From Macrotrachela quadricornifera (lineage: Eukaryota; Rotifera; Eurotatoria; Philodinida; Philodinidae), in contig JAJEKB010020648.1 of assembly GCA_022393335.1 (NCBI GenBank), positions 1-64,000 of the forward strand: a stretch of 64,000 bases of DNA, written 5' to 3'. Positions 10,701 to 21,059 of this stretch are shown one piece after another. Numbering within the stretch: position 1 is the stretch's first letter; the number at the start of each line of letters is the position of its first letter. The position numbers and the translations under genes were made by a program. The notes below the pieces were generated by a model, which had not been told where the DNA came from, searched no databases, and was given only the letters and a program-made list of their open reading frames with translations.

Positions 10701-12481
10701 CAATAGCCATCACAACGCGCATACATGTTGTCACACATCCAAGGCTCGCACTCAGATTCGTCATTCTGTAGGTTTTCGTAACTATCGTAAAAATTATATT
10801 CTTTCATACCATTGCAAAATTTGTAAAAAGGGATTTTCTCTCCACTTAAGTCACTTTGCACCATGCAAACGTCTGTTTCCACTAGAGGAGACCAACACTG
10901 ATTTGTGTTTAGACAGTGCACTCGGTATGAGTCATTAAGTAGACAGCTATTTTCATAGTCCTCATCGTCCTCCCAAAAACAATCTACATTCCCATCCATA
11001 ATGCGATGTACAGAAATGAACTTTGAAGAATTTTGACATTGATATAATGATAAATGATCACTATATTGTGTTTTATTATGAAAGATAACATGAGAAGTTA
11101 AACAGCGGCGAAAATATTCTTCAATGTTCTGAACCATCTCAAACCACGACTCTGCAAACGTATACAAGTACGTTAATACTGTATTATTCTGTAGACACGT
11201 GAGATTTTCATAAATCAATTGAGGTATGATAGAATCACATAACTGTTGATTATAGCAAATATAATCTGGTGTAAAAAACTGTTTCAAAGATCGATTCAAA
11301 AGATCATTTTTATAGATGAAACGAATATGACCAGAATGAACTGGAATAGTAGGAAATTGAAAGAGAGGATCACATTGTTGCAGAAAGTCGTAAGCTGAAT
11401 TATTCATCATCCATCTTTCACATAAACCTCTATTATTATCTTGCTCAGCAAGTATGTTAAGACAGACCATAGCAGTCCAGCATTCGTTTGTTAGATTACC
11501 TTTGGCTGTCATTGATTCTATCAGTAATACATGACGGGCATTGGGACATGTACCAAATTTCAGAACACATTGCCCATCTCCACATGAAAAACTGTCGGTA
11601 TTTGGTCTGCAAGAATGTTCTTCACAACGAAATGTCGGATCTTGAAAACAATGCTCAGTATATGAGGCACGTGATACTTCATCCGATCGATCGAGACAAT
11701 CAGCATCACCTTCACCTTCTTCCCAGAGATCGCTTGAAATACATAAACCATTGTGGCATCGATATTCATCTTCTTGACATTCATTTAATTCCATCTCGAA
11801 GCAAAATTCCTCATCGAGACCTTCATCATAACAATCAATATTTCCATTGCACACTTCGCGCCAATCAAGACACCAAAATTGACCATTACGATGGCATTTT
11901 AGAAAAACATAGCATGGCATCTGAACTATCATGTCAGTCGAATCGGAATATGGTTTTCTCCCAAGAAATTGAGCTTGAACAATTTGATTAAAGGACATTG
12001 ATTCACCAAACTCAAATGAATATTGACAGCGAACACCAAACCATGGCTTCGTACAATTGTAGACATGCTCATTTAATGAAAATTTCGGTTCATTCAGATA
12101 GAATTGATATCGTTCAGTCACATCAAGTGGAATTGACCACGAGAGAAGTTCTTGTGACGTAATATTGGTCAAGCGTAATTCTTCAAAACTCAAGTTTTGA
12201 GAAAGTGGATTGACAACATCTCCAAATGATTCATCGAAATTATTTGCTGGACGAAAACAATATGGAATGACTTCATCCGTAATATCTAATAATTCTTGAT
12301 AAGCGAATTTTTCACGATAAACATAATAATTTAAACAATCATATTGTAACGAATTGATTTTTATTGTTTGATCAGTGTTATAGAGATTCAATTGACAAGT
12401 AGTAATCGCACATTGAAATAAAACTATCAAAAAAATCTGAAATCTTATTTTACCTTTCCTAAATGAGATTGCATTCATCAT
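7799..12481 (-). CDS. Chimeric LDLR-A/EGF ectodomain 7TM receptor
   Basis: A single uninterrupted minus-strand exon encodes 1560 residues. A signal peptide (about residues 10-30, FLIVLFQCAITTCQ) precedes a ~1220-residue ectodomain. LDLR class A modules with acidic calcium-site motifs lie near residues 190-230, 235-270, 600 and 660-690 (CPEGDDEDFC). EGF-like modules lie near 790-800 (CPPSYYGHLC), 930-965, 965-1000 and 1005-1040 (CICPDRYFGRNC). There are many N-glycosylation sites. From about residue 1255 seven hydrophobic segments follow. TM3 is followed by LDNWLNACVAIERS in the position of the rhodopsin-family D/E-R-Y motif, and the tail after TM7 is short. This is a class A-like GPCR with a very large modular extracellular part. 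The ligand is unknown. Divergent receptors with this plan are, to my knowledge, expanded in bdelloids. The single-exon structure is unusual for a modular receptor and may point to a retrocopy or intron loss. Confidence 0.85.
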   Translation of the reverse strand: MMNAISFRKGKIRFQIFLIVLFQCAITTCQLNLYNTDQTIKINSLQYDCLNYYVYREKFAYQELLDITDEVIPYCFRPANNFDESFGDVVNPLSQNLSFEELRLTNITSQELLSWSIPLDVTERYQFYLNEPKFSLNEHVYNCTKPWFGVRCQYSFEFGESMSFNQIVQAQFLGRKPYSDSTDMIVQMPCYVFLKCHRNGQFWCLDWREVCNGNIDCYDEGLDEEFCFEMELNECQEDEYRCHNGLCISSDLWEEGEGDADCLDRSDEVSRASYTEHCFQDPTFRCEEHSCRPNTDSFSCGDGQCVLKFGTCPNARHVLLIESMTAKGNLTNECWTAMVCLNILAEQDNNRGLCERWMMNNSAYDFLQQCDPLFQFPTIPVHSGHIRFIYKNDLLNRSLKQFFTPDYICYNQQLCDSIIPQLIYENLTCLQNNTVLTYLYTFAESWFEMVQNIEEYFRRCLTSHVIFHNKTQYSDHLSLYQCQNSSKFISVHRIMDGNVDCFWEDDEDYENSCLLNDSYRVHCLNTNQCWSPLVETDVCMVQSDLSGEKIPFYKFCNGMKEYNFYDSYENLQNDESECEPWMCDNMYARCDGYWSCVDGRDENNCSQTKCCSGTYACVSPVNYTVICLSHEQVNDTEVDCLGAADEQELCRWKYPASEFRFRCSNTDECIKSSQLCDHNRDCPEGDDEDFCNNRSFRCDKDLTRNRSEIEEVLCGLSEAKNDRIQYFSVHTSSNHPPSEKNVFNETIYWPIERHPSVNINVSQIKDNFWPWYCNRGLIIHTLLGNNNYNKTCICPPSYYGHLCQYQNKRISLTLRLSSFDRHTIYAIVIMLIDDNDEEHKIDAYNQFVYISKQSCSIRFNRYLLFSTRPKDISKNYSIRIDTFDKNNMIYVGSWYVPITFLFLPVNRLAFSFILSNNPIHRSSHCSITCVNGECVKYLNKEKYFCRCSPKWSGIQCNIPINCQTCSSDSICIGSSNNQSICVCPLDKFGSQCLLTSTCPINACQNNGKCVPADVTNPQKDYTCICPDRYFGRNCEKLKSRLDISLDTIYIPSYLVTYFFTLSNESEPIKTIILRKLTLFQDVITFHIAIPFHMVIIEASNKYYLAVLQQSSKTYISTSISFKQECYPTEQLFHSNVLTMLKYQRIKFYFDLCRRRFDLTCFIDEYYLCLCTNDHHANCLEFNHDNNFQCTLNNDCKHGAQCLQDHPTCPSTRICICPNCFFGNQCQFYAKGLGATLDEILGYEFKHNIILAKQSFRVKVSAIITMLIFVIGIINSILSIITFSRKKTQIIGCGTYLLASSIISLVIVILFTLKFWLLFLSYQDYFGEIVQQFILIMNCRCIELLLKMFLYLDNWLNACVAIERSITVFQGISFNKKKSKQIAKCIIVLLFIIIFCLSIPQLLGLHVFEDKIEERSWCVVIYSSWLQIYTSTLLFFHYFIPLFINLFSALFIIITTTRQRATIQTNSSLWIHFRLKLKKYKHLLISPIMIIILTLPHLIISIILDCNKSSHLFWFYLIGYFLSFIPSASVFIIFVIPSSFFRKEFTELLSNICRRFLNKFI

Positions 12482-13005
12482 CGACCGTTGTTTTTTTTAA
12501 TTTTTATTCTCACTGATTTCAACAATTTTAGCTCTGAGAAAGTCAGAATAATATATTTTTATTGAGAGAAAAAGATTTTCTATGTGCAAAATAACTGTGA
12601 ATAATTATTATCATTGGTCGATTTCTATATTAACAGATAAAAAAAAACATTCAAACAATAATATATCCAGATCGATGATCAAACAACAACTAAACGTGTC
12701 AAAACTCTGCGGTGAATATCATGATAATATAGAGTTACACATATTATAGAAGTAAAAAAATCAACATCGATTATTATTAATCTTCATATTGACACTTCGT
12801 GCTGTATGTATAATTTGTAAAATAATATTTAAAAAAAAACATAAAATAATGTTCACAATATGTGAAAGTAATGGTTTCAGCTATAAAAACCACTTCTTCT
12901 AAATAATAATCAGTATATCAACATAGTGGTTTCGTTGAGAAGAAACTTTTTTTAATAGTCTGTTGTTTTTGTCATTGTTTGATCGAAATATCTCATCAAA
13001 TAGTT
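12482..13005. promoter_or_regulatory. Region upstream of the receptor and a divergent candidate gene
   Basis: This spacer lies upstream of the receptor (minus strand) and of the small plus-strand candidate. A CTATAAAAAC sequence at 12881-12890 is a good TATA-box candidate for the plus strand, about 115 bases before the ATG at 13006. No equivalent was clear for the receptor. Confidence 0.35.
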
Positions 13006-13956
13006 ATGGTCTTGTTATCCTATATGGTAAATCTAATCTTGTTTAGATATTCTTATAGTTATTACACAGTCATTTGTGTCATAGTTGCCATACAGACAGT
13101 TACAGGTAAATTTCTGCTTCTAGATCCTAGCCTTACAGTCCAGGGAAAATACTGTTCCACAAAATTTGTATTCATATTCAATCTCCAGTGCTTAGATATA
13201 AAAGATATGATTCATTAAGTTATCTACTCTCTCTCATTAGTAACAATCTCTCTTACGCTTTCCAACTGAACATTAGATATCATACAATTGTGTGTGATTT
13301 TAGTTGCTAAAACAAAGGTCTTTTTTTAAATATTAACGTTTTGACCACAAGACAAAGCTACAGATCCTGTGTAGATAAGTTAAGTAAGTTATCTGACTAA
13401 AATCATACACCTTTTAACCGATTTTTAAACGGTTTTAATAAAAAATAATTCAAAAAATCAAAATTTTATCGGTTATTCTGAATATTTTTGATTATAATCG
13501 ATTTTAATCTGATTATTTGCCTAGGTTTTTTTATATCGAACACATATTGCAATTAAGATAGTTAACACTCCAAACTACCACTAACGCTGTCCCTACAGCT
13601 TTGTTTCTTTGCAGAAAAAATGTTTGTCTTTCAAAGGGTTATTCAGCCAAAACAAAACAGGTGATTTATATTATCTAGTAGACTATCTGTTTTGAAATAG
13701 CTTATTAATGTCATATCATAGTAAGACGAAATATGAAGTTTATATAAATGTTTTAGATTTCTCGTACAGTTTACTCATATGTATTACAAATGCACAAATA
13801 GAAAACATTGAAATAAGAAAAAAAGCAGAACATTCAGAAAAATCTAGTTTGATAAATCCAAATCTTATGGTTTCAGTTCTCAAAGAATTCACCTGGAAAT
13901 ATCCAATCAAGCAATACGATTTAATTGCAATAGATTCACGTAATTCTGATTCTTAA
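13006..13956 (+). CDS. Candidate small secreted protein, two exons
   Basis: I propose exon 1 at 13006-13105 (ends ...ACAG/GTAAAT) and exon 2 at 13802-13956 (after ...CACAAATAG). The phases close exactly, giving 84 residues. The N-terminal part is a long hydrophobic segment ending VICVIVAIQTVT, like a signal peptide. The mature part begins ENIEIRKKAEHSEK and contains a basic RKK. It ends DLIAIDSRNSDS. A TATA-like box lies upstream at 12881. The 696-nt intron is long for this window and I recognise no family, so the call rests only on splice phase, the hydrophobic leader and the TATA box. A peptide precursor is one possibility. Confidence 0.33.
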
Positions 13957-14176
13957 TGAAATTCATATACTATATTACTGTCGTGTCTTGTGTGGATACT
14001 ACAAACTGTTTGACTAAACTTTTTCATGAGTATACTACCAGCAAGCAAATTGAATAGTTACATGTTTATTTCAATAAGATGTTCGGTTTATTATTTAATA
14101 AAAAAATATTTAACAAAGCACATTTTTAAAACTTCTGGATTAAACATCAAGTACTGTATTGATTTATAAATGTTGA

Positions 14177-14428
14177 TCAATTGAAACATCTACAAGTCAG
14201 GTGACCATGAAATGGTTGACAGTGACCAGTCTTGAAACCTTTACGTATGCAATCCTTTTTACATAGCGCGTTAGTTGTTGGTGTTCCGTCACAATGAACT
14301 GCACGAGCATCAGCCATTTCGGTTTCATCCGCAACCACACTTGGGTTGGTATCGCCTTGAGTTGTCGCTTGAGCCAAGCATAACAAGACGACGAAGAATA
14401 AAACTGCAATCAGTTGTTTCGAAAACAT
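14177..14428 (-). CDS. CSalphabeta defensin-like secreted peptide
   Basis: A minus-strand ORF of 83 residues has a textbook signal peptide (FSKQLIAVLFFVVLLCLAQA). A short acidic pro-region (ETEMADARAV) follows, then a compact cysteine-rich domain. The six domain cysteines are residues 46, 56, 60, 70, 79 and 81, spaced C-x9-C-x3-C-x9-C-x8-C-x1-C. CKKDC and CRC are the CxxxC and CxC halves of the cysteine-stabilised alpha-beta motif found in invertebrate defensins. The domain is rich in Lys, Arg and His, as expected for a membrane-active antimicrobial peptide. The same scaffold also occurs in other small secreted ligands, so the antimicrobial role is an inference. The 5' leader may contain a short intron (GTGAGT donor near 14487, TATATAG acceptor just before the ATG). 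An AATAAA lies about 95 bases downstream. Confidence 0.8.
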   Translation of the reverse strand: MFSKQLIAVLFFVVLLCLAQATTQGDTNPSVVADETEMADARAVHCDGTPTTNALCKKDCIRKGFKTGHCQPFHGHLTCRCFN

Positions 14429-14559
14429 AATGTCTATATAAAAACTATAACTATATCATTGTAAGATCACTTAGTTATATACTCACTTAAATGTATTGTA
14501 TTAGTTGATTTCAATAATACCAAAGAATGCTATATGATATCTGCTGTTCGAAAAGTCCA

Positions 14560-14570
14560 TTTATATATAG
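14560..14570 (-). promoter_or_regulatory. TATA box of the defensin-like gene
   Basis: On the minus strand the sequence CTATATATAAA lies about 135 bases before the start codon. That spacing suits a short 5' UTR plus the small leader intron inferred for this gene. Confidence 0.4.
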
Positions 14571-17500
14571 ATTTCGATGTAATACTAGTCTGCAAGGGGT
14601 AAATTGGGCAACTGGGAACTAGGAAAAGGGCAGACCTTGACTTTTTTTTCCAAGCAAAGCCTACAGATCAGCAATGAAATGACGCATTGGACATTCATTA
14701 CTGACATGTGATACTTCGTCACAATGTTCGTGTAGTATTAGTATTTTGCACTTAGTTTTCTTATCTTTCAAGGAAGAAAAATATTAGATTACACAAGACG
14801 GAAATAGTCTTAAGTCAAATGTAAGCGATCGATTATTGGTAGAACCATTCATGTGTTTTTTTGTGAAAGAAGAAATAGATATCATCGATCTTGTGAAAAC
14901 AGAGTATGTCCAAAATCATAGAGTTTAATTTATAATTTCTTCGAAAATATTTTAGATTTTCATTCATAACCAAAAAGATATTAAATTGTAAATAAATTGT
15001 TTCACCTTGATTTTCATGAGTTTAACCATCGAACTCATTAAAAGAAGAGAAAATGATAAGAGAATCAATCAACTATGATCAACGGTTTAATATTTGGATA
15101 ATTTATTCTCAACAAACAAAATATCTCTAACATTATAATTATTGTAATTACAAAATATTCTCTTATTAAATATGACTGAATATTGATGTTTTATTTTTAT
15201 ACACAGATAAATAAGAAAAATATATAAGATGATCTGTAATTCTCAGTCTATGTTAAATTTACTGCAATTGAGTCACAGATTTTAAGACTTCATTGTTAGC
15301 TTTCTCTAATTAAACGAATCAATATATTGAAGCGATTTTTACGAATGTAATGTAATATGATTTAAGAAAAATAAATATTTTATTAAAAAAAGAGTTTGAT
15401 TATTTTCGATAGTATTGCATAAACAAAGATTAATATTATATTGTAAAGATGAGTAACCAATTCAATACTCATTTTAACATGATATATAAAAAAAATGAAG
15501 AGTATTTAAATTGAATAATTGAACTGTTTGATTGATTTTGAACATCTGCATCATCTTTTAATAAAACGATCATATTTCATGTCTCATTTTCTTTTCAGCC
15601 GCCATTTATTTTTGAGAAAACAGCAATGAAGTGAAATCTTTGAGAAACACACTATTGTCATTGTTTGCACAGGGTGTGGGATACATTCAACAGGTCCTAG
15701 ACTTAGATCATTATGCACCAATAGTATAAATCGTTTTCACATTCCTGTACTCCTAACGTCATCAATTTTTCCAACAAAAAAACACATGGCGTATTTTCAC
15801 AAGGATATACTCAATGCCGTCATGTCAATTACGTTTTAAAAATTAGAAAAAAAACGAAAAAAATAAGCGTAGATAATGTTGGTAAAAGTGATTAATATGA
15901 CAATGAAAAGAGTGTTTCATTTTTTATCTACTTCCGAGAGACAGCTTCCGTGTGTCATACATAGGTAAAGCAAATATTTGTTCTAGAATGTAGGAAGAAA
16001 CGATAAAAGAAATATCAATAAAAGAATTTATTTCAAATATCTGTCTTCATTAATAATGATGATGTTATTTCGTTTATAGTTTTCATAAATACTTGCTAAT
16101 CAAAGTGTTTGTTCGTTGTTTAGCACGTCTAAATCTTGAAAACAATATAGATATATATGTCCTTTTTAGACACCTATTTAAAATTCTGAATTCTGAACTC
16201 TTGAGGAATCCAAGTAATCAAAAAGATTTAAAAATTGATTATTTACACGGTAAAAGAAAACAAAAGGACCTCGAGAAATTGAGTAGTGTTAATAGTTCAC
16301 ACATTCGACGTTGTCGATATTAACGTATCAAGAGTATGCAAGGTATCTGAAACGTATCTTACTACATCTTTGCTATCTATTCACTACGATGTGTGACGTT
16401 ACGCAATCATTCTCGTTAGCAATGACTCAAATCATTAGTTTCTTATTTGCGCCTTTTGTTAAAAAGGTGATTTAGGAACACGTTTTTCTTCTTTCCTTTC
16501 TCTTTTCTTGACTCATGATGCATGATGCATTGTGTCAAAAATGTGATGATATGTTATATTTTTTCCTTCGTTTTTTTGTTTGAGAGTGAAGATTCGTTTT
16601 GTTGTTGAAAAAGGACTTTTGCTTCGAAAATAAAGTTTACTATATATACACACACATTCACTCTTTTTCTCTGTTAGCTCCTACAAACAGACTAACAACT
16701 GTCACCCTCACTTCCTTGGATTTTATGGATTCGCTGGATCCTCTGTGTTCTTCAGGAGCTCATGATTTGTGTAATTCTGTATCCTGTGCGATTGTTGGAT
16801 TGCTTGGTTCTCTCAAGAGTTTAGAATTCACGACATTCGATCACTTCTGGCTTTTTTCAATACGTATTATCTTTAAAAACATCATCCATGCGATCTGATA
16901 TTTTGAATATCATAAAATATGTTCCTCGGTAAAATATACTAATTTGATCACTGGATGAGATGAAAAGAATCGTCTTCATCACCAAATCATCATGTTATAT
17001 GAATACAATAATTAACTTATTTTCTTTTATATTATTTTAAAAAGTTTATTTATTCAGGAATCGATAGTTAATGTATATGCAAAGATACCAATACTATTGT
17101 TAAAATATTGAAATTGAGAACAGAATTATTTTAAGAAAATGTTTTCTTCGGCTGTTTTACAGTAGATCTGTCTTTTTGTCTACTCTCAGGATAATCTAAT
17201 TTCAAATTATATCAAACTATAGCTCAAATTGCCGTGTATATACAGTAATATTAAATGTGAGAAGATGAACAAAGTATAGAACTACGAAAACAAATAGTTA
17301 ACAGATATAAAAATTGAAAAGAAATTAATTGTTACAAACGGGAGAAAAAAAATTAAAAAAAAAAACGTTTTAACATGTCCAAAGCTCAAGGATTGATCAA
17401 AATTCAGCCTTTTACCTCTGAAATATATCTCCATCATGACAACGTGAAGAATTAAAAACAATTCAGATTTGCGTTATTTGTTATAATGAGTAAATATGAA

Positions 17501-20047
17501 GAAGTTGTATTTTATGAGATTTCAAAGAACACCATTAGTGGAGACTAAATTAATAAAACTCATAAAAAATGCCTTTTCTCGTATGTTTTTCAACCAAATT
17601 GGTGAAATTGTCAAAAATCTCAGATGTCAAGGTATAATCATCGTCTAGTATGAACAAAATATAACAATGTGAAAAAATATTGTTCGCTTGGCTTTATGAC
17701 TTCTTTATTATTTACATCTATACCAACTGGATTATCATGAGTCGTGTAAGTATATAATTAGATAGTTATTATCACACGAAATATGTTTTTCACTTGCAAA
17801 TGATTGAATGTTTAATTGTAATTAATAGAAAACAATCAGTTCAAGATGCGTTAGATCTCGTTGAAAAAAAATAAAAATTAACGAGTTAATTTTAAACTTG
17901 AATTTTTGGGTTTTAACAAAATCTTGACACATTTCTTTCTTGAAAATCTTGTCGAATTTGATAAATGGATCTCGATGAGTAGAACAAAAGTTGCCATGAA
18001 CTTAGAATCCTCAAATGGTTCCTTTCCACAGATATTCAGAAGCTAAAGACTAAAAAATGCCTTAAAGTCCTTTCCTTTCCATATTTCTCTTTGTAATATA
18101 TCATTCCTGAGGACACTATCAAAACAGCGCAATTTTTTCTCTTAGTTGATTTTGTGCAATCAACTAAGAATTCGTAAGAATAATATTTTTAAGAAAAATC
18201 AAAGCACTTATAAAACAGATTCAATCCTATAGACAATACAGTGTAGGAGAACACAGTGAAATATTTCAATTTTTTGTTCAAAGATCTAATTCTGAGAAAA
18301 AAGACAAAATTTTTCTCAAATTTTCTATATATAAAACGTAGGTTTTCAGTTCTCAAAATGTGCTCATTCAATCATGTTGTCATTAGAATCGATTTTGAAA
18401 GACTCATGACTTATGTATTTATATAAATTCTTGTAACATGTGAAGTCAACCGCAGCTTACCGTACATAATAAACCTTATAAAGTATCCTTATTCAAAAAA
18501 TTCAATACTTCAGTAGTAATTTTAGTCTTGTTTAAAATTCCTTAAAATATGAAGAAAGACACGGGTAAATCAGATTTAACCAATTTTTTTGTGCTCTGCG
18601 TTTGAGATGTTTAAAAACAATTTTACTGATTTATGTAGATTTATTCCTAACCTATTTGATGGTATATATCAAGTGTTTTATGTAAATAAAAAGAATTCTT
18701 TACTTGATACTTCTTTCAAAATAGTAACACCTTTACTTGTATGATTTTATAGAAACCAGCATAATATTTATATTTGTTGATCATTTTGAATATATTGTGA
18801 AATACTAATCTTTCATTTTAAATTTATTTCTGAATTATTTTGTATATAGTATCAAAATGAGGAAACTATTAAATTATTCATATTGAAAGAGAGTCGTTTT
18901 TTTTTCATTCTAAATATTGATTAAGATATATAAAGATTTTAGAGAAAACTCTAGGGTTACGCCCGCACCCTCAAGAGTACTTGAATTCAAGTTTCAAGTC
19001 TTAAATATATGTGAAGATTAATCCAGTCGTTAATCTTTGTCCTGATACCACGCAGATATTGAATATTATGTATATTGGTTTTCTCTTACGGTGCACAACA
19101 GAATTGAATAATATAAATACCATTGGATAGAGAAAATCTTCGTCTGTGAACATACATGTATCTCGTTATCTAGAAAGAGACATTAGAAAAATCTTGATTT
19201 CGAACTCAATTGATCACTTGAAAATCCCAATTTTGCGTACTCACAATACCCTAATCGTAGCGCTACAAAATCATATCAGATCAACTTTCTTTTTGATAGA
19301 ATTTCTTTTTCTGGATTCCAGATGTTAAAAGGCACTTTTCCAGTCTAACTATGTTCTTAAAGCCTCTTCAGTTTTTCGTAAACATTTAAAGCAAATATTT
19401 TTACATATTTTTGTAGTAGATACTTTACTCTTTCTAACAATAAAAAAATACCAAGTTGCCATAACGAAAATTTGAGATATTATACTGGAAGTAAAATTAG
19501 TGCAAAGACTTTGCGTCATCCTTGATTAGTAGTATCATTTTTTATTTTATTTTAGTAGTACATTATTCCTTTACTATAGAAGTTGTTTGAAAACTTCTTT
19601 AATGACCATACATTGTAAGAGAAATATTTTTCAGTATTCTTTAATAAAATCCTTTCGATAAGATTTTTCGTTAAATTATAACGTGTTTTATTGTGTGCAA
19701 CAATAACTATATTCTCATTCTCTACTATAGAGCTTGCAACAGCACATATTTTGTCGTTATTTTAAAAAATTGTATATTTAATAGTACCATCGCCAAATAT
19801 TGATTATAGATTGATAATTACTTATCTATTTTTTTGTTAAAACAAAACCCTATTGAGACACTATTTGAAACATTATACTAAAAGATTATGAGTACATGAG
19901 ATATTTTCAATTGAGTATCAAATAACTATACGATGTGTTAATCATTATAAGACCCTTAATAATGATAAATGTCCTTTCACTATATATATTTATAACTTCG
20001 ATATTTTCAGTGTACTTTTGTGAATTTATTGAAAGAAGAAAAGAACT
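14571..20047. other. 5.5-kb AT-rich region without a supported gene
   Basis: The longest frames (16093-16323, 16599-16898, 18189-18371, 19146-19328) lack recognisable domains, splice support or coding-like composition. A less AT-rich block near 16680-16860 has a Ser/Glu-rich reading on the minus strand broken by a stop and may be a decayed exon. Just before the M23 gene, TATATATATTTATAAC at about 19981-19996 is a plausible TATA box for that gene. Confidence 0.45.
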
Positions 20048-20512
20048 ATGGTTACCATACGCAGTTCAACTGGTTTATTTGCTATCATTGTTTTGATTCA
20101 TTGTATAATTGATCAAACCAATGGTGTGTCACCAGTTCCTGGTAAAAAAGTAACAACAGCATATGGTGTAAAAGGTAATTGGGCACTTGGTTATCATACA
20201 GGAGCTGATTATGCATGTCCTATTGGAACAAAAGTAGTAGCAACAAAAGAAGGAGTTGTTAAAGCTGGAAATTGGGGTGCAGCTTTAGGTACACATATTA
20301 TAATTGAATCAAAAGATTCAAATGGTAAATTGGTTCAACATTTATATGCACATTTAAGTAAAAAATTGGTAAATGTTGGTGATAAAGTTAAAACTGGACA
20401 AGAAATAGCTAAAAGTGGAAATACAGGACAAGTAACTGGTCCTCATCTTCATTATGCAGAACGAGTTTCACCATTTGCTTATGCTAATCATCGAAAACCA
20501 CTATTTAGTTAA
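20048..20512 (+). CDS. Secreted M23-family (LytM-type) metallopeptidase
   Basis: This intronless 154-residue protein has a signal peptide (about residues 1-26, ending DQTNG) and a single peptidase M23 domain. The zinc ligands are His50 and Asp54 in GYHTGADYACP, and His135 in GPHLHYAE. His102 in LYAHLSK is the second active-site histidine. The surrounding glycines (GNTGQVTGPH, GDKVKTGQEIAKSG) are the conserved turns of the fold. M23 enzymes cut peptide cross-links in bacterial peptidoglycan, which animals lack. The closest overall look is to short bacterial, especially actinobacterial, secreted forms, so horizontal acquisition is likely. Eukaryotic integration is shown by an upstream TATA-like sequence, local AT-rich codon use and an AATAAA at about 20577. 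A TTTTCAG before the 5' leader could be the acceptor of a leader intron. The likely role is extracellular digestion of, or defence against, bacteria. Confidence 0.88.
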   Translation: MVTIRSSTGLFAIIVLIHCIIDQTNGVSPVPGKKVTTAYGVKGNWALGYHTGADYACPIGTKVVATKEGVVKAGNWGAALGTHIIIESKDSNGKLVQHLYAHLSKKLVNVGDKVKTGQEIAKSGNTGQVTGPHLHYAERVSPFAYANHRKPLFS

Positions 20513-21059
20513 GAAAAACAATATTATTTCAAATATAATACTACTTTTCTTTTGCTTGGTATTATGTATTTATTTCAATAAATAATATAGATAGAAAATT
20601 TATTCTTTTGAAAAGTTTCTAAGTTAATCAAAATAGATTATCAAGTTTTTCAAAATTTAAATTAAAAATAATCATCAATATCTATTTTCGAAAGAAATAC
20701 GGTCACAGTTGTAGAAAACCATAGAGTACTACATTCACAATGTCTTCAAACAATATGAACTATTTCGTATTTAATTTTGATTGGAAAAGCACAGATCAAT
20801 TTATGTCGATGATTAATTCGAAAAAATTTAATGATAATCGTATTGTATAGCATTCATATGTTGGATTGTGACGTTGATCAATAGAAAAAAAAATGTTATT
20901 AAAATCTTCTGTTTAACTTTTTTTTATGACTTCCAATATGTAAATAAAGAAAATCTTTCTTCAATTTCTCTCAAAGAATATTTTATTTTTTTTCTTCTAT
21001 AAACAACCTGTTTTCGAAACATGTAATATAATAATTTTTTTTTCTACGCAGAACATCAA
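20513..21059. other. Intergenic, 3' UTR of M23 gene and 5' leader of next gene
   Basis: AT-rich spacer. The polyadenylation signal of the M23 gene is near 20577. A polypyrimidine tract ending CTACGCAG at about 21050 is a good splice acceptor a few bases before the next ATG, so an untranslated first exon is likely somewhere in this spacer. Confidence 0.4.

Noticed and set aside
10396..11991. Plus-strand open frames of 60-167 codons across 10.4-12.0 kb
   Set aside because: They lie antisense inside the 1560-codon receptor exon and have His/Asn-rich, domain-free translations. They are shadows of its codon usage.
16599..16898. 99-residue plus-strand frame
   Set aside because: It starts from a non-ATG codon, has no recognisable domain, and its minus-strand reading is equally coding-like. 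At best it is a decayed exon.
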